Assembly: GCA_025059945.1 (NCBI GenBank)
Contig: JANXDC010000016.1
Coordinates: 1 to 64,000 of the forward strand
Length of the DNA: 64,000 nucleotides
DNA from: Bacteroidota bacterium
GTDB lineage: Bacteria > Bacteroidota > Rhodothermia > JANXDC01
Reading direction: 5' to 3'
The position numbers and the translations under genes are program-made. The notes under the pieces are model-generated. The model ran no database searches and was not told the origin of the DNA. It saw nothing but the letters and a program-made list of their open reading frames with translations. Positions 47,525 through 56,872 of this stretch are shown in pieces (within the stretch, counting starts at the first letter, position 1; each line of letters opens with the position of its first letter).

Positions 47525-50412
47525 CCCTCCTCCGGTTCTCCCCCGCTTCGCGTCGGCGTCCGCCTGGGCGCGGGCCGAATCTCCAGGGGTATGCTGCTGC
47601 GATGGGAGCCGGATGCGAACTCTAGCCTGTAGCGACCGGCGCGCAGGTAAATCTGTCCGTCCTGAGCCGGCTGCCAGCCGAGGCCAGCTGCTTGCACTAA
47701 GCCGGGGTCAACGGCCAAATCCCACGTGTGTACGTTAAAGCCCCGATCCGCCGAACCCCGCAGCACCTTCAAGGGTCGGCCCTGAGCGTCTAGGACCGTG
47801 ATCGCCGAAGAGTCCGTTCCAGCCTCGCGCAGCCACCAGACCAGGCGCACAGAGGGCCGGATCGGATCGCGCCAGTTTGGCCTGCGGCCCCAATTGGGGT
47901 TTTCTGGGATGGGCTCCAGGGCGAAGGCGTGGATCGGTTTGGCCAAGACGGAGTCCACAAGCTGCTGCACCTCTTCCAGGTCCAGCACATAGATGCTTCT
48001 TCCGTGGGTGGCCACGACTAGGTCTTTGTCGCGCGCCTGAATTTTGATGTCGTAGACGGCCACATCCGGAAGCCCGCCCATGAGGGGCTCCCAGCTGCGG
48101 CCCTGATCCAGGCTGATGTAGAGGCCGTCCTCGCCCCCTAGATACAGGATGTTCGGGTTTACCGGATCCTCCCGGATCACGTTAAGAGCTAGCCGGCGCG
48201 GCAGCCCCCTTGACAAATCAACCCATGTCTGGCCGTAGTCCGTGGTCTTGTACACATACGGGGTGAAGTCGTCCTCCCGATAGCCGGTCAAGGTCACGTA
48301 GGCCGTACCCTCCTGATAGCGGGAGGCCACAACGCGCGTAACCCACTTGCGCGGGGGTACGGTCGCGTTGCGGTTGCGCGGCCTGGGGGCGTTTACCTCG
48401 GTCCACGTCATCCCGCCGTCGCGCGTCACCCAAATGCGTCCGTCGTCGGTACCTACCCAGATGAGCCCGAAGCGCAGCGGGGATTCGTCGATCGTCGTAA
48501 TGGTGCCATAGGGCACATCGCCCTCGCGGCGGCCGAAGGTGAGATCCGGGCTGATGGGCGTCCAGCTGCGGCCTTGATCCAGAGAGCGAAACAGGCGGTT
48601 GGCCCCAAAGTAGATGATCTGTTGGTTGTGCGGGGACGGGATCACGGGAGTGAGCCAGTTGAAGCGCAGAGGCTCTTCTCCCAGCTTGTGCCGGGGTCGG
48701 ATCGGGGCTCGCTCGCCGGTTCGGCGGTTGATGCGAAAATAGTTGCCGAACTGAAAGCCGGCGTACACGAGCTCGTTGTTCGACGTATCGGGCTCTGTGT
48801 ACATCCCGTCGCCCCCCAGAAGCCGGCGCCAGCCGTCGCGTTCCTCGCGCTCCCAGACGCGTTCGATCGAGCGCCGTTGCCCATACCAGACCCCGTTGTC
48901 CTGCAGTCCCCCGTAGATGTTATAGGGGCGAGCGTTATCCACGGCGACCGTGTAAAACTGGCCTACGGGGACCGTGTTGAGCACCTGCCAGGAGACCCCG
49001 CCGTCGTAGGTCACGTTCACCCCGCCGTCGTTGCCGTTAATCCAGTGCAGCGGGAAGGCGGGGTTTTTCCAGAGCGCATGGTGATCTACGTGCACGTTGG
49101 GCCTGTCCACGGCCCGAAAGCTCTTGCCCCCGTCCTCGGAGTACAGCAGGGGCACCCCGGCCACGGCGAGGCGATCCGGGTTTTGCGGATCGACCCAGAT
49201 TTTGCCGAAGTAGTAGCCGTACGTGAAAAAGACGCCGTCCAAATATGCCGTATGCGTTTTGCGCCAGCTGCGGCCGCCGTCATCGGAGCGGTAGATCTCA
49301 GGCCCGATGATGGGGGTTTCAAACAGGGCCCGATTGGCGTCCCCGCCCAAGTACTCGTAGAGCGTTCTGGGGCTGATCTCGCCCTTTTGGATGAGCTCCC
49401 GGATGCGCGCGGCCGTGTACTCGGCCGGAAAGTCATTGGCGCGCAGAAAGGCTTCCAGCGTATCGATCGGCACGGCCAGGAAGGCCTCTCGCGTCATAGT
49501 GGCCAGTTTCCGCACCGTAAGGATGCGCGTCGCTTCGGCCGGTTGCCCCTCCTCTGGCCGGTGGGTTTGGTTATCGATCACCGCGTAGAGCACGTTCGGA
49601 TTGCTGGGTGAGATGGCAAGCCCGATGCGGCCCACGTGTTCCCCCTGGGGTAGGCCGTTGCCCAGGCGTGTCCAGGTTTCCCCGCCGTCGGTGGACATCC
49701 AGATGCCGCTGCCCGCTCCCCCTTCGACGAAGTTCCACGCCCGCCGCTCCCGCTCCCAGGTGGCCACATAGAGGATGTTGGGGTTTTGAGGGTGCACGAC
49801 GAGATCGATGGCCCCCGTGCGGGGGTTGACGTAGAGCGTTTTGCGCCAGCTGCGACCGCCATCGGTGGATTTGTACACCCCTCGGTGCTCATCTTGGCTG
49901 TAGAGCTTGCCGATCGCGGCCACCCAAACGATATCCGGATTCTGCGGATGCACCCGAATGCGGCCGATCCGATGCGTTTCTGCCAGGCCTACATACTGCC
50001 ACGTTTTGCCTCCGTCTGTGGATTTGAACACGCCCAAACCCGCATAGGAGGAACGGCTGGAGTTGTTCTCCCCGGTTCCTAGATAGAGCACGTCCGGGTT
50101 GCTTGGTGCCATGGCTAGATCCCCCACGACCTGCGTGGGAAGCTCCTCACTCAGAGGCGCGAAGGTGGTCCCGTTGTTGCGCGTCTCCCAGACGCCTCCG
50201 GAGGCGTAAGCGACCAGAAACCGAAACGGGTTGCGGGGATCGACCTCGATGTCCACCACGCGCCCGCCCATCTGCACGGGCCCTACGTTCTCGAAACGCA
50301 AGTTTTTAAAGCGGGACTCGGCCTTGCGCCGCAGATGTTCCTGCACCGGTTCCGGCAGGCTTTGAGCCCAAGCGGGCCAAGCCACTAGCAGCCACAGCCA
50401 GGCATGTCGCAT
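47521..50412 (-). CDS. Exported Vps10/sortilin-type BNR-repeat protein
   Basis: A 963-residue protein with a signal peptide ending about AWA-Q. At least nine Asp-box (BNR) repeats are visible, such as STDGGKTW, STDGGRSW, SEDGGKSF, TYDGGVSW and TRDGGMTW, spread over residues about 60-780, giving one or two beta-propellers. The remaining C-terminal part (about 800-963) is beta-rich. Such proteins are called sortilin-like or glycosyl hydrolase BNR proteins in Bacteroidota, but no catalytic glycosidase residues are evident; substrate is unknown. AAGGAGG precedes the ATG. Confidence 0.88.
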   Translation of the reverse strand: MRHAWLWLLVAWPAWAQSLPEPVQEHLRRKAESRFKNLRFENVGPVQMGGRVVDIEVDPRNPFRFLVAYASGGVWETRNNGTTFAPLSEELPTQVVGDLAMAPSNPDVLYLGTGENNSSRSSYAGLGVFKSTDGGKTWQYVGLAETHRIGRIRVHPQNPDIVWVAAIGKLYSQDEHRGVYKSTDGGRSWRKTLYVNPRTGAIDLVVHPQNPNILYVATWERERRAWNFVEGGAGSGIWMSTDGGETWTRLGNGLPQGEHVGRIGLAISPSNPNVLYAVIDNQTHRPEEGQPAEATRILTVRKLATMTREAFLAVPIDTLEAFLRANDFPAEYTAARIRELIQKGEISPRTLYEYLGGDANRALFETPIIGPEIYRSDDGGRSWRKTHTAYLDGVFFTYGYYFGKIWVDPQNPDRLAVAGVPLLYSEDGGKSFRAVDRPNVHVDHHALWKNPAFPLHWINGNDGGVNVTYDGGVSWQVLNTVPVGQFYTVAVDNARPYNIYGGLQDNGVWYGQRRSIERVWEREERDGWRRLLGGDGMYTEPDTSNNELVYAGFQFGNYFRINRRTGERAPIRPRHKLGEEPLRFNWLTPVIPSPHNQQIIYFGANRLFRSLDQGRSWTPISPDLTFGRREGDVPYGTITTIDESPLRFGLIWVGTDDGRIWVTRDGGMTWTEVNAPRPRNRNATVPPRKWVTRVVASRYQEGTAYVTLTGYREDDFTPYVYKTTDYGQTWVDLSRGLPRRLALNVIREDPVNPNILYLGGEDGLYISLDQGRSWEPLMGGLPDVAVYDIKIQARDKDLVVATHGRSIYVLDLEEVQQLVDSVLAKPIHAFALEPIPENPNWGRRPNWRDPIRPSVRLVWWLREAGTDSSAITVLDAQGRPLKVLRGSADRGFNVHTWDLAVDPGLVQAAGLGWQPAQDGQIYLRAGRYRLEFASGSHRSSIPLEIRPAPRRTPTRSGGEPEEG

Positions 50413-50522
50413 GGGAAACCTCCTTGCCCCTTCGACGTGCTAAAGAAACGGAAGGGTTGTGTTTCGGTACAGGTGGGATCATCTAACTTTCACCAGACCG
50501 TAACACGGAGTCTCAACGGATC

Positions 50523-50554
50523 TTGCTTTTGGTTTGGAGTTGCGCCTATTGTGA
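50523..50554 (+). promoter_or_regulatory. Promoter of the lipoprotein-rluE pair
   Basis: TTG at 50523-50525, 21 bases, TATTGTGA at 50547-50554. The ATG is at 50581, 26 bases beyond. Confidence 0.5.
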
Positions 50555-50580
50555 ACAACCTGTTCTTGAGAGGTTTGTCC

Positions 50581-51312
50581 ATGAGAGCCGCGATCTTAAG
50601 CCTGCTGTTTTTGGGACTGGGGATGGGATGCGGACTTCTAAGGAGCCCCGGGGGCGTGCCGGAGCCTGAGGAGCGGACGGGTTTCTATCCGACCCTGCGC
50701 CGGGTGCCGCATCCGGATTCCACCTACCACTTGAATTTGAGTTTCACCGAGGTTGAGCCCCTGTGGTCGGTGGGGTTCGTGGATATTCGAAACGGCCGTC
50801 TATTTCGTACGGCCTATCGGCAGACCTACGCCACGCTCTGGGCCCGCGAGGTGGCCATGACCTGGGTGGCGGCTTTGGTCAAGCAGGAGCAGATGACGCG
50901 CGAACAGGCGCGTCAGCTGGCCGACGAACAGGCTGAGCTGCAGAGCAAGTACTTGACCATCGTCGTGCATGTCTTTACCAACGATCGATACCGGGACGCC
51001 TTTTTCGCTACGGATCTAAACCGATTCGGGTTCGATTTCGAGCTGCGCGATGATCGGGGGCAGGTTTATCGCCCTGTGAGCGTCGAGTCGGAGTCCACGC
51101 ATCCGATCTGGAGCCCATCAGGAGGGCGCCTGGACGCCTTCTACCGGATGAACGTGCTGCGCTTTGCCCGCTATCAGAACGGACGCGACATTCTCTCCGG
51201 CGTTCGCCGGCTCACGCTTGCGATGCGCAGCGTGACGGGCCCCGGTTTCCAGCTGCAATTCCGCTGGGAGATCGAACCGAAAGCCTTCGCCACCGCCCGA
51301 ACGGATGCGTAG
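50581..51312 (+). CDS. Predicted lipoprotein of unknown function
   Basis: A 243-residue protein with lipobox LGMGC (Cys17). The mature part begins with a Gly/Pro/Glu-rich linker, followed by a mixed alpha/beta domain with a helix rich in Glu and Gln ([17 protein letters not shown]). I do not recognise a family. The frame is open from 50404, but the signal peptide and promoter place the start here. Its stop overlaps the rluE start by 8 bases. Confidence 0.7.
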   Translation: MRAAILSLLFLGLGMGCGLLRSPGGVPEPEERTGFYPTLRRVPHPDSTYHLNLSFTEVEPLWSVGFVDIRNGRLFRTAYRQTYATLWAREVAMTWVAALVKQEQMTREQARQLADEQAELQSKYLTIVVHVFTNDRYRDAFFATDLNRFGFDFELRDDRGQVYRPVSVESESTHPIWSPSGGRLDAFYRMNVLRFARYQNGRDILSGVRRLTLAMRSVTGPGFQLQFRWEIEPKAFATARTDA

Positions 51313-51916
51313 GCGGTTTCGCTACCTGGCCTTCTACAAACCCTACGGGGTGTTGAGCCAGTTTACCGATCCGGCGGGCAGACCTACGCTCAAGGCCTAC
51401 ATCCCCGTGCCGCGCGTCTATCCCGTCGGCAGGCTTGATCTGGACAGCGAGGGGTTGCTGCTGCTTACGGACGACTTTGGGCTGCGGCATCGGCTCATGG
51501 ACCCCCGCTATGGGCATCCCCGCACCTATTGGGTGCAGGTGGAGCGGATCCCCACCGAGGCGGCGCTGCGTCAGCTCGCCCAGGGGGTGGTGATCTCAGG
51601 CGGTTATCGAACCCGTCCGGCCCGCGTGCGCATAATCCCGGAGCCTGCGCTTCCGGAGCGGCCCGTTCCGATCCGGTATCGCAAAACGGTCCCCACTTGC
51701 TGGTTGGAGCTGGAGCTGCGGGAGGGCAAAAACCGACAGGTGCGGCGCATGACGGCCGCGGTGGGGCATCCGACCCTGCGGCTTGTGCGCGTGGCCGTTG
51801 GGCCTATTACGCTAGAAGGGCTTAGTCCGGGTCGATGGCGCGATCTTAGCCCGCAGGAAGTGCGGCGACTGCGAGAGCTAACGGGGCTTGAACGGGAACG
51901 CTTACAAACCGGCTAG
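51305..51916 (+). CDS. rluE: 23S rRNA pseudouridine synthase, RluE-like
   Basis: A 203-residue RsuA-superfamily pseudouridine synthase without an N-terminal S4 domain, as in RluE. It begins with the family block [11 protein letters not shown] and has the catalytic Asp in [15 protein letters not shown], followed by [11 protein letters not shown]. By homology it modifies U2457 of 23S rRNA; RsuA/RluB-type sites cannot be excluded. The final 15 bp overlap the end of the facing gene. Confidence 0.88.
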   Translation: MRRRFRYLAFYKPYGVLSQFTDPAGRPTLKAYIPVPRVYPVGRLDLDSEGLLLLTDDFGLRHRLMDPRYGHPRTYWVQVERIPTEAALRQLAQGVVISGGYRTRPARVRIIPEPALPERPVPIRYRKTVPTCWLELELREGKNRQVRRMTAAVGHPTLRLVRVAVGPITLEGLSPGRWRDLSPQEVRRLRELTGLERERLQTG

Positions 51917-52819
51917 CCGGTCCGTGTTGGATCCCGTCAGGACGACCACTATGGGCTCCCGGTCCGGCAAGCGCCGAAAGCGCAGCGCGGCCAGCGCCAC
52001 GGCCGCAGAGCCCTCCAGGCGTTCCCCGAGCTGATGATAAGCCCAGTGCATGCTGTCCCAGATCTCAGGTTCGCTGACCAAGTAGATCCCCTCAATCAGC
52101 TTGTGCAGCAGCCTTACGGTGATCGCTTCGGCCTCAACGCCTCCGGAGAGCCCCTCGGCCAGCGTAGGTCGTTCAGGCAGGTGCGACCCGTAGAGGGCGT
52201 TGTACAGGCCGGGGGTGCAGACGGACTGCGCACCCCAGATCAGCGTCTCGGCTCGATGGGCCCGAATCCAGAGGGCCATCCCGCTAAGCAGCCCGCCGCC
52301 TCCGACGGGGGCTAAAAGCATCCCGAGTTCCGGAGCCTCTTCCAAGATCTCTAGACCGATCGTGCCCTGTCCGGCCACCACAAACGGGTCGTTGTAGGCC
52401 GAAACGTAGACGCCTCCAAGCTGCGCCGCGGCCTGGCGTGCAGCCTGCTCGGCCTCCGAAAAACCGGAGCCGCACAGGCGCACCTCGGCTCCGAGGTCCC
52501 TTAGCTTGTGTAGCTTCGCGCGCGGGGTGTTCTCTGGGACGAACACCCAAACGGGTCCCGCCTTAAGAAGGCCGGCCGCATAGGCCAGGCCGATGCCGTG
52601 GTTGCCCGCCGAGGCCGTAATCCAGGGACCCCGAAGCCCTTGCTCTCGATAACCTACTAGAGCCGCTAGGGCCCCTCGAACCTTAAAGGAGCCCGTCTGT
52701 TGGCGGTTTTCGAGCTTCGCGTACACCTGTCGGCCCTCAAGCGGAAGCCGTCGCAGGGGTGTGCGCACAAGGTGCGCGCCTATGGCCTGGGCCGCCCATC
52801 GCACCATGTCGGGCGTCAC
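51902..52819 (-). CDS. Threonine dehydratase / serine racemase-like PLP enzyme
   Basis: A 305-residue fold-type II PLP enzyme. The PLP lysine is in [10 protein letters not shown], the substrate loop in [12 protein letters not shown], the phosphate-binding GGGGLLSG, and TGSNTD near the C-terminus. It lacks the C-terminal regulatory domain of biosynthetic IlvA, so a catabolic threonine/serine dehydratase or serine racemase is likelier. GTG at 52819 overlaps the upstream stop as GTGA; an ATG at 52858 is a longer alternative. It is coupled to the D-amino-acid enzyme gene before it. Confidence 0.87.
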   Translation of the reverse strand: MTPDMVRWAAQAIGAHLVRTPLRRLPLEGRQVYAKLENRQQTGSFKVRGALAALVGYREQGLRGPWITASAGNHGIGLAYAAGLLKAGPVWVFVPENTPRAKLHKLRDLGAEVRLCGSGFSEAEQAARQAAAQLGGVYVSAYNDPFVVAGQGTIGLEILEEAPELGMLLAPVGGGGLLSGMALWIRAHRAETLIWGAQSVCTPGLYNALYGSHLPERPTLAEGLSGGVEAEAITVRLLHKLIEGIYLVSEPEIWDSMHWAYHQLGERLEGSAAVALAALRFRRLPDREPIVVVLTGSNTDRLAGL

Positions 52820-53958
52820 TGGGAGCGCCCCCGGGCTATGATGGGCCACCGATCGCATACCCGCAGTTCCTCTTCCACGACGTATTGATCGAAGAGGTTG
52901 GCCACCACACAGGCGTGCACGGGGAAGATGCGCACCCGGCTGCCCACGCCCAGCTTCAGATGCCGCGGGGCCCGGATCCAGCCGTGTTCTTCGGAGAGCG
53001 CCTCCAGGCGCACCCCCGGATATGGGGATCGCGTCTCGGGATCGGCCACTATCCCGTAGCCTTCTACGAGCCGGTGCGTGTCCGTGGTGAGCGCTTTTTT
53101 GCCGGCATCCACGTACAGGCGGGTTTCTTGGCCCTCCTCATGGCGCGCTACCACCGTGGCCAGGACCGACAGGGCTACCTCATCGAGCGCGCAGCTGCCC
53201 AAGGCGACCTGCATGGCGTCGAAGAAGACGTAGTTGCCGGGCCGCATCTCGGTCACCAGGGGCCGCCCGGAAGGCCTAAAATGCACCGCCGTGGGCGTGG
53301 AGCCGACGCTGACCTCCTGAACCGGTAGGCCGCGAACCTGCAGGGCCCTAGCCAGGGCCTCGATGCGGTCTCGCTCCTCATCGCTTATCCGTTGGGCCCA
53401 GGCGCGGCTGCTGAGCGGATCCTGAGCCCCTTGGTAGCTATGCCCGGCGTGCGTAAGCACCCCCTCTGGCTCTAGGCCCGCAAGCGCATGCAGGCGCTCG
53501 TACAGGGATACGGCCTCCGGCGCATCCCATCGAACCCCCGTGCGTCCGTAGCCCACGTCGACCTCAAGCAGCACCGGAACGCGGCGGCCGCGGGCTCGGA
53601 AGAAGTCCGAAAGCAGCTGAGCCCCCTCCGGACTTTCCACCAACACCCGCACCCGAGCACGCTCCATGAGCCTTGCCAAGCGCTCGTGGGCGGCATCTCC
53701 CACGACGGGGAAGGCGATCGTGATGTCCGAAAAGCCGTTTTCAACAAACGCTTCGGCTTCGCTCACCTTGGCGGTTGTAAGCCCCGATGCGCCCAAAGCC
53801 AATTGGCGCCGGGCGATCTCCGCGCACTTGTGGGTTTTGGCATGGGGTCTTAGCCGCACCCCAGCCCGAAGGGCCCGCTCCTGCATGGTCTGCAGGTTGC
53901 GCTCCAAGCGCACGGCATCCACGAGCAGAGCCGGCGTGGGAAGATCGAAGATCGTCAT
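52816..53958 (-). CDS. D-threonine aldolase / D-serine dehydratase-like PLP enzyme (DSD1 family)
   Basis: A 380-residue fold-type III (alanine racemase-like) PLP enzyme. The N-terminus TPALLVDAVRLERNL and PLP lysine in RPHAKTHKC are diagnostic, and the C-terminal HAC (VHACVVANLFDQ) is the zinc-binding HxC motif of the eukaryotic-type D-serine dehydratase/D-threonine aldolase group. It would act on D-serine, D-threonine or a related hydroxy-D-amino acid. The start at MTIFDLPTP has AAAGAG upstream. The following gene encodes a fold-type II enzyme acting on similar substrates. Confidence 0.9.
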   Translation of the reverse strand: MTIFDLPTPALLVDAVRLERNLQTMQERALRAGVRLRPHAKTHKCAEIARRQLALGASGLTTAKVSEAEAFVENGFSDITIAFPVVGDAAHERLARLMERARVRVLVESPEGAQLLSDFFRARGRRVPVLLEVDVGYGRTGVRWDAPEAVSLYERLHALAGLEPEGVLTHAGHSYQGAQDPLSSRAWAQRISDEERDRIEALARALQVRGLPVQEVSVGSTPTAVHFRPSGRPLVTEMRPGNYVFFDAMQVALGSCALDEVALSVLATVVARHEEGQETRLYVDAGKKALTTDTHRLVEGYGIVADPETRSPYPGVRLEALSEEHGWIRAPRHLKLGVGSRVRIFPVHACVVANLFDQYVVEEELRVCDRWPIIARGRSQ

Positions 53959-54034
53959 GGCGTCTCTTTCGGCATCTTGATGCGAGAGCAAAGCTCGTAT
54001 TCGATAGCGGCCGCGGGCAAGGCGCGCACAACGG

Positions 54035-54502
54035 CTACTTAAGTGGCAGGGTGTATGTTACAAGAAACGGCTCTCCCCCCAAGGCCTCCCAAAAGGCTCG
54101 GGAATGAGGGTTGCGGTAAAGCGTGTTGAGTTCCACTTGATGTGCCCCGCGGGTGCGTGCCCAGGCGCAGAAGGCCTCCACGAGGGCCCTGCCGTGGCCC
54201 CGGCGCCGGTGCGCGGGCTCCACATACAGCTCCTGAATAAAGCCCATAAGCGCCTCCCCCCAGACCGGAGGCCGACGCACGAGAAGGCCATGCAGAAACC
54301 CCACCGGCTCTTCGGCCTCAAGCGCCAGCCAGAGGGCCCGATAGGGGCCCTGCAGGCCCTCCTGCAACTCCCGCTCAAAAAGCTTCGCCGCGCCCGGCAC
54401 GGGCTGCGCGCGCGCATCGTAAGGCTGTTGCTCTCGATGAAGCGCCTCAAAGAAGCGCACCAGCGTGGGGATGTCCTTTGCGCGCGCAAGCCGAACGGCC
54501 AT
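54035..54502 (-). CDS. GNAT family N-acetyltransferase
   Basis: A 155-residue GNAT-fold protein. The acetyl-CoA pyrophosphate loop reads RRRGHGRALVEAFCAWA, preceded by the IQELYVEPAHR strand, and ends with LNTLYRNPHSRAFWEALGG. The acceptor substrate is unknown. It starts 35 bases from the divergent endonuclease III-like gene. Confidence 0.87.
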   Translation of the reverse strand: MAVRLARAKDIPTLVRFFEALHREQQPYDARAQPVPGAAKLFERELQEGLQGPYRALWLALEAEEPVGFLHGLLVRRPPVWGEALMGFIQELYVEPAHRRRGHGRALVEAFCAWARTRGAHQVELNTLYRNPHSRAFWEALGGEPFLVTYTLPLK

Positions 54503-54537
54503 GGGGCACTCCGCCTTGTCGTAAATTAGCTCTGGCT

Positions 54538-55239
54538 ATGGATCGCATCGCAACGTTGCTTGAGCGTCTGGAGGCGCGTTACGGGCGCCCCGTGTGGCGG
54601 CCCCGTATGGGGGTCCTGGAGGAGCTAGTACATTGCATCCTCTCGCAACACACCTCGGATGCGAACTCCTTTCGCGCCTTCGAGGCCCTGCGACGCGCAT
54701 ATCCGACTTGGGAGGCCGTTTTGCAGGCCCCTGAGGAAGAGCTCGCAGCCGTGATCCGATCCGGGGGGTTGGCCCGCCAGAAGGCCAAGCGAATTCAGGC
54801 GGTCTTGGCGCGCATTCGCGAAGACCAGCCCGATCTGCGGCTGGAGCGCAGGCTAGCGGGCCTTTCAGACGCCGAGGCTCGGGCCTACTTGATGGCCCTT
54901 CCGGGCATCGGGCCCAAATGCGCGGCCATCGTGCTTTGCTTCGCGCTGGGCCGGCCTGTGCTGCCCGTTGATACGCACGTATTTCGGGTCTCCTGGCGCC
55001 TAGGGCTTATTGAGGAGCGCCTGGGCCCGGATCGCGCACATGAGGCCCTGCAGGGGCAGCTCCGGCCGGAGCTCGTGTACCGATTTCATGTGGCCCTTAT
55101 TCGACATGGCCGCGCCATGTGCAAGGCGCAGCGGCCTCGCTGCGCCGACTGTCCCCTGCTAGCGCTTTGCTCCTACGGACAGACTGCATTGAGCGCGGGG
55201 CAGACTCCAGCCGCACCCTCCCCGGAGGCCCAGGCCTGA
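54538..55239 (+). CDS. Endonuclease III-like DNA glycosylase (divergent paralogue)
   Basis: A 233-residue HhH-GPD glycosylase. The helix-hairpin-helix reads LPGIGPKCAAIVLC with the catalytic Lys, the Asp is in VDTHVFRVS, and the iron-sulfur ligands have spacing C-x6-C-x2-C-x5-C (CKAQRPRC, CADC, C). It differs from canonical Nth, which has GVGRKTA and is encoded at 59511-60152. It presumably excises oxidised or otherwise damaged bases, perhaps with other specificity. The start at 54538 fits family length; an upstream frame is open. Its 3' end overlaps the LysR gene by 67 bp. Confidence 0.88.
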   Translation: MDRIATLLERLEARYGRPVWRPRMGVLEELVHCILSQHTSDANSFRAFEALRRAYPTWEAVLQAPEEELAAVIRSGGLARQKAKRIQAVLARIREDQPDLRLERRLAGLSDAEARAYLMALPGIGPKCAAIVLCFALGRPVLPVDTHVFRVSWRLGLIEERLGPDRAHEALQGQLRPELVYRFHVALIRHGRAMCKAQRPRCADCPLLALCSYGQTALSAGQTPAAPSPEAQA

Positions 55240-56114
55240 ACCTCCTCGCGCAGCATCCGCCAGAAGCTTGCGCTGATCGCGCACACGTAGCGCCCCTTAC
55301 GGAAAAGGCCGCCCACAGTGCGCCGCGGAGTGGGATCCACAAGCCGAACGGTACGCAAACCCTCAGCAAGGGGGTTATGCCGAGCTAACTGCGGCAAAGC
55401 CGTAGCCAGATCCACTCGATGGGCAAGCCGCAAAAGCCCATCGATCGTGTTGAGCTCGGCTGCGACCACAGGCTTTAGGTCCGCCTCGGCCGCGCAGCGA
55501 TCCCAGAGCCGGCGCGTGCAAAACGACGGCGGCAAAAGCGCAAGCGGCACCCCGTCAAGCTCACATAAGCGCACCTGCGCTCGCCCGGCCAAGGGATGGC
55601 CGGGACGCACAAAGAGCACGAGCTCCTCCACAAACAGGGGCTCCACCTCCAGGCCCGCAAGATGAGGAGGCACAAAGGAAAGCCCCAAATCCAGCTGTCC
55701 GTCGATTACGGCTCGCTCGATCTCGTCGGCGGATAGCTCGCGGACCCGAAGGCGCACCTTGGGATGCCGCGTCCAAAAACGCGCTAGCGCGGAGGGGATC
55801 AGGTAGGCGTTTACCGTCTGCACAGCCCCTACGGCGAGCTCCCCCCGCTCCAAGCCCACAAGCTCCCGAATGGCCGATCGGGCCTCCTCTAGCTCCCGCA
55901 ACGCGCGCCGCGCGCCGCGCACCAGCAGCTCTCCGGCCGGCGTCAAGCGCACCCGCCGACCTGAGCGGTCCAGGAGCGCCACCCCCAACTCCCGCTCTAG
56001 CAGCTGAAGCTGCTGCGACAAGGCCGGCTGCGTCACGTAAACCCGCTCCGCCGCGCGCGTAATCGAACCCTCCTCCGCCACGGCAAGCAGATAGCGTAGC
56101 TGGCGTAGTTCCAT
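55173..56114 (-). CDS. LysR-family transcriptional regulator
   Basis: A 313-residue LTTR. The winged HTH (about residues 1-60) reads LRYLLAVAEEGSITRAAERVYVTQPALSQQLQLLE, clearly LysR type, followed by a linker helix and a periplasmic-binding-fold effector domain. The effector domain resembles the CynR/CbbR group; the inducer is unknown. It is divergent from the protoglobin gene with an imperfect inverted repeat between them, so protoglobin is a likely target. Its stop lies inside the endonuclease III-like gene on the other strand. Confidence 0.9.
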   Translation of the reverse strand: MELRQLRYLLAVAEEGSITRAAERVYVTQPALSQQLQLLERELGVALLDRSGRRVRLTPAGELLVRGARRALRELEEARSAIRELVGLERGELAVGAVQTVNAYLIPSALARFWTRHPKVRLRVRELSADEIERAVIDGQLDLGLSFVPPHLAGLEVEPLFVEELVLFVRPGHPLAGRAQVRLCELDGVPLALLPPSFCTRRLWDRCAAEADLKPVVAAELNTIDGLLRLAHRVDLATALPQLARHNPLAEGLRTVRLVDPTPRRTVGGLFRKGRYVCAISASFWRMLREEVQAWASGEGAAGVCPALNAVCP

Positions 56115-56128
56115 AAGTGTAGCTAATG

Positions 56129-56178
56129 TATCAATCAGAAAAAAGTATTTTCGCTGATCAATATAGCCGCTTACTTTG
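56129..56178. promoter_or_regulatory. LysR operator and protoglobin promoter region
   Basis: Two half-sites, TATCAATCAG (56129-56138) and CTGATCAATA (56154-56163), form an imperfect inverted repeat (8 of 10 pairs) with a 15-base spacer. A rightward -33/-7 candidate (TTT at 56148-56150, TTACTTTG at 56171-56178, spacing 20) overlaps it. The region is unusually AT-rich for this window. Binding by the adjacent LysR protein is inferred. Confidence 0.5.
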
Positions 56179-56209
56179 ACTGGGGCAACCCAAGGGGAGG
56201 AGAGCGACT

Positions 56210-56800
56210 ATGGAGCTTGAAGCGATTCCGGGCTACACGTACGGAACGGCCGAGGTGGCGCGATCGCCGCTAACGGATGAGGAGTTCGCTCAGCTCAAGG
56301 CGGCCTTGCTTTGGTCTGAGGAGGACGTTCGCTACCTGCATCTAGCAGGCGAAGTGCTGCGCGATCAGGTTGAAGCGGTGCTGGATGTCTGGTATGGTTT
56401 TGTGGGCTCCCATCCGCATTTGCTGTACTACTTCGTCGGGCTCGATGGGAAGCCGATCGAAGCCTACCTGGAGCGCGTGCGCAAGCGCTTCGGACGTTGG
56501 ATCTTGGACACCTGTTTTAGACCTTATGATCGGGCTTGGCTGGACTATCAGCAGGAGATCGGGCTGCGCCATCATCGGAGCAAGAAGAACCAGACCGATG
56601 GCGTCGAGGCCCCTGCTTATGTGCCCTTGCGGTACTTGATCGCCTTCATCGCGCCCATCGCGCTCACGATCAAGCCCTTTTTGGCCAAGCGCGGCCATGG
56701 GCCCGAGGAGGTGGAGAAGATGCACGCGGCTTGGCTTAAGGCCGTCGTGTTGCAGGTGGCCTTATGGAGCCGTCCCTACGCCCGGGAGGAGGACTACTGA
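56210..56800 (+). CDS. Protoglobin
   Basis: A 196-residue single-domain haem protein of the protoglobin family. The proximal-histidine region reads EIGLRHHRSKKNQTDGV, matching archaeal and bacterial protoglobins, with the N-terminal IPGYTYG and WYGFVGSHPHL blocks upstream. It probably binds O2, CO or NO in the cytoplasm; there is no attached signalling domain. GGGGAGGAG precedes the ATG. It is divergent from the LysR regulator gene. Confidence 0.92.
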   Translation: MELEAIPGYTYGTAEVARSPLTDEEFAQLKAALLWSEEDVRYLHLAGEVLRDQVEAVLDVWYGFVGSHPHLLYYFVGLDGKPIEAYLERVRKRFGRWILDTCFRPYDRAWLDYQQEIGLRHHRSKKNQTDGVEAPAYVPLRYLIAFIAPIALTIKPFLAKRGHGPEEVEKMHAAWLKAVVLQVALWSRPYAREEDY

Positions 56801-56810
56801 GTCAGCGGGC

Positions 56811-56842
56811 TTGAGCGGGTCCGCTCCGCGCTTGTATTCTTG
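56811..56842 (+). promoter_or_regulatory. Promoter of the TonB-dependent receptor
   Basis: TTG at 56811-56813, 21 bases, TATTCTTG at 56835-56842, starting 10 bases after the protoglobin stop and 30 bases before the receptor ATG. Confidence 0.55.
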
Positions 56843-56872
56843 ACGTCGGACAGGCGGAGCCGGTCCGGGCGC

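Noticed and set aside
48574-49611. Long open frame (345 codons) on the plus strand opposite the Vps10-type gene
   Set aside because: Composition-driven antisense frame over a clear BNR-repeat gene; no domain or ribosome binding site.
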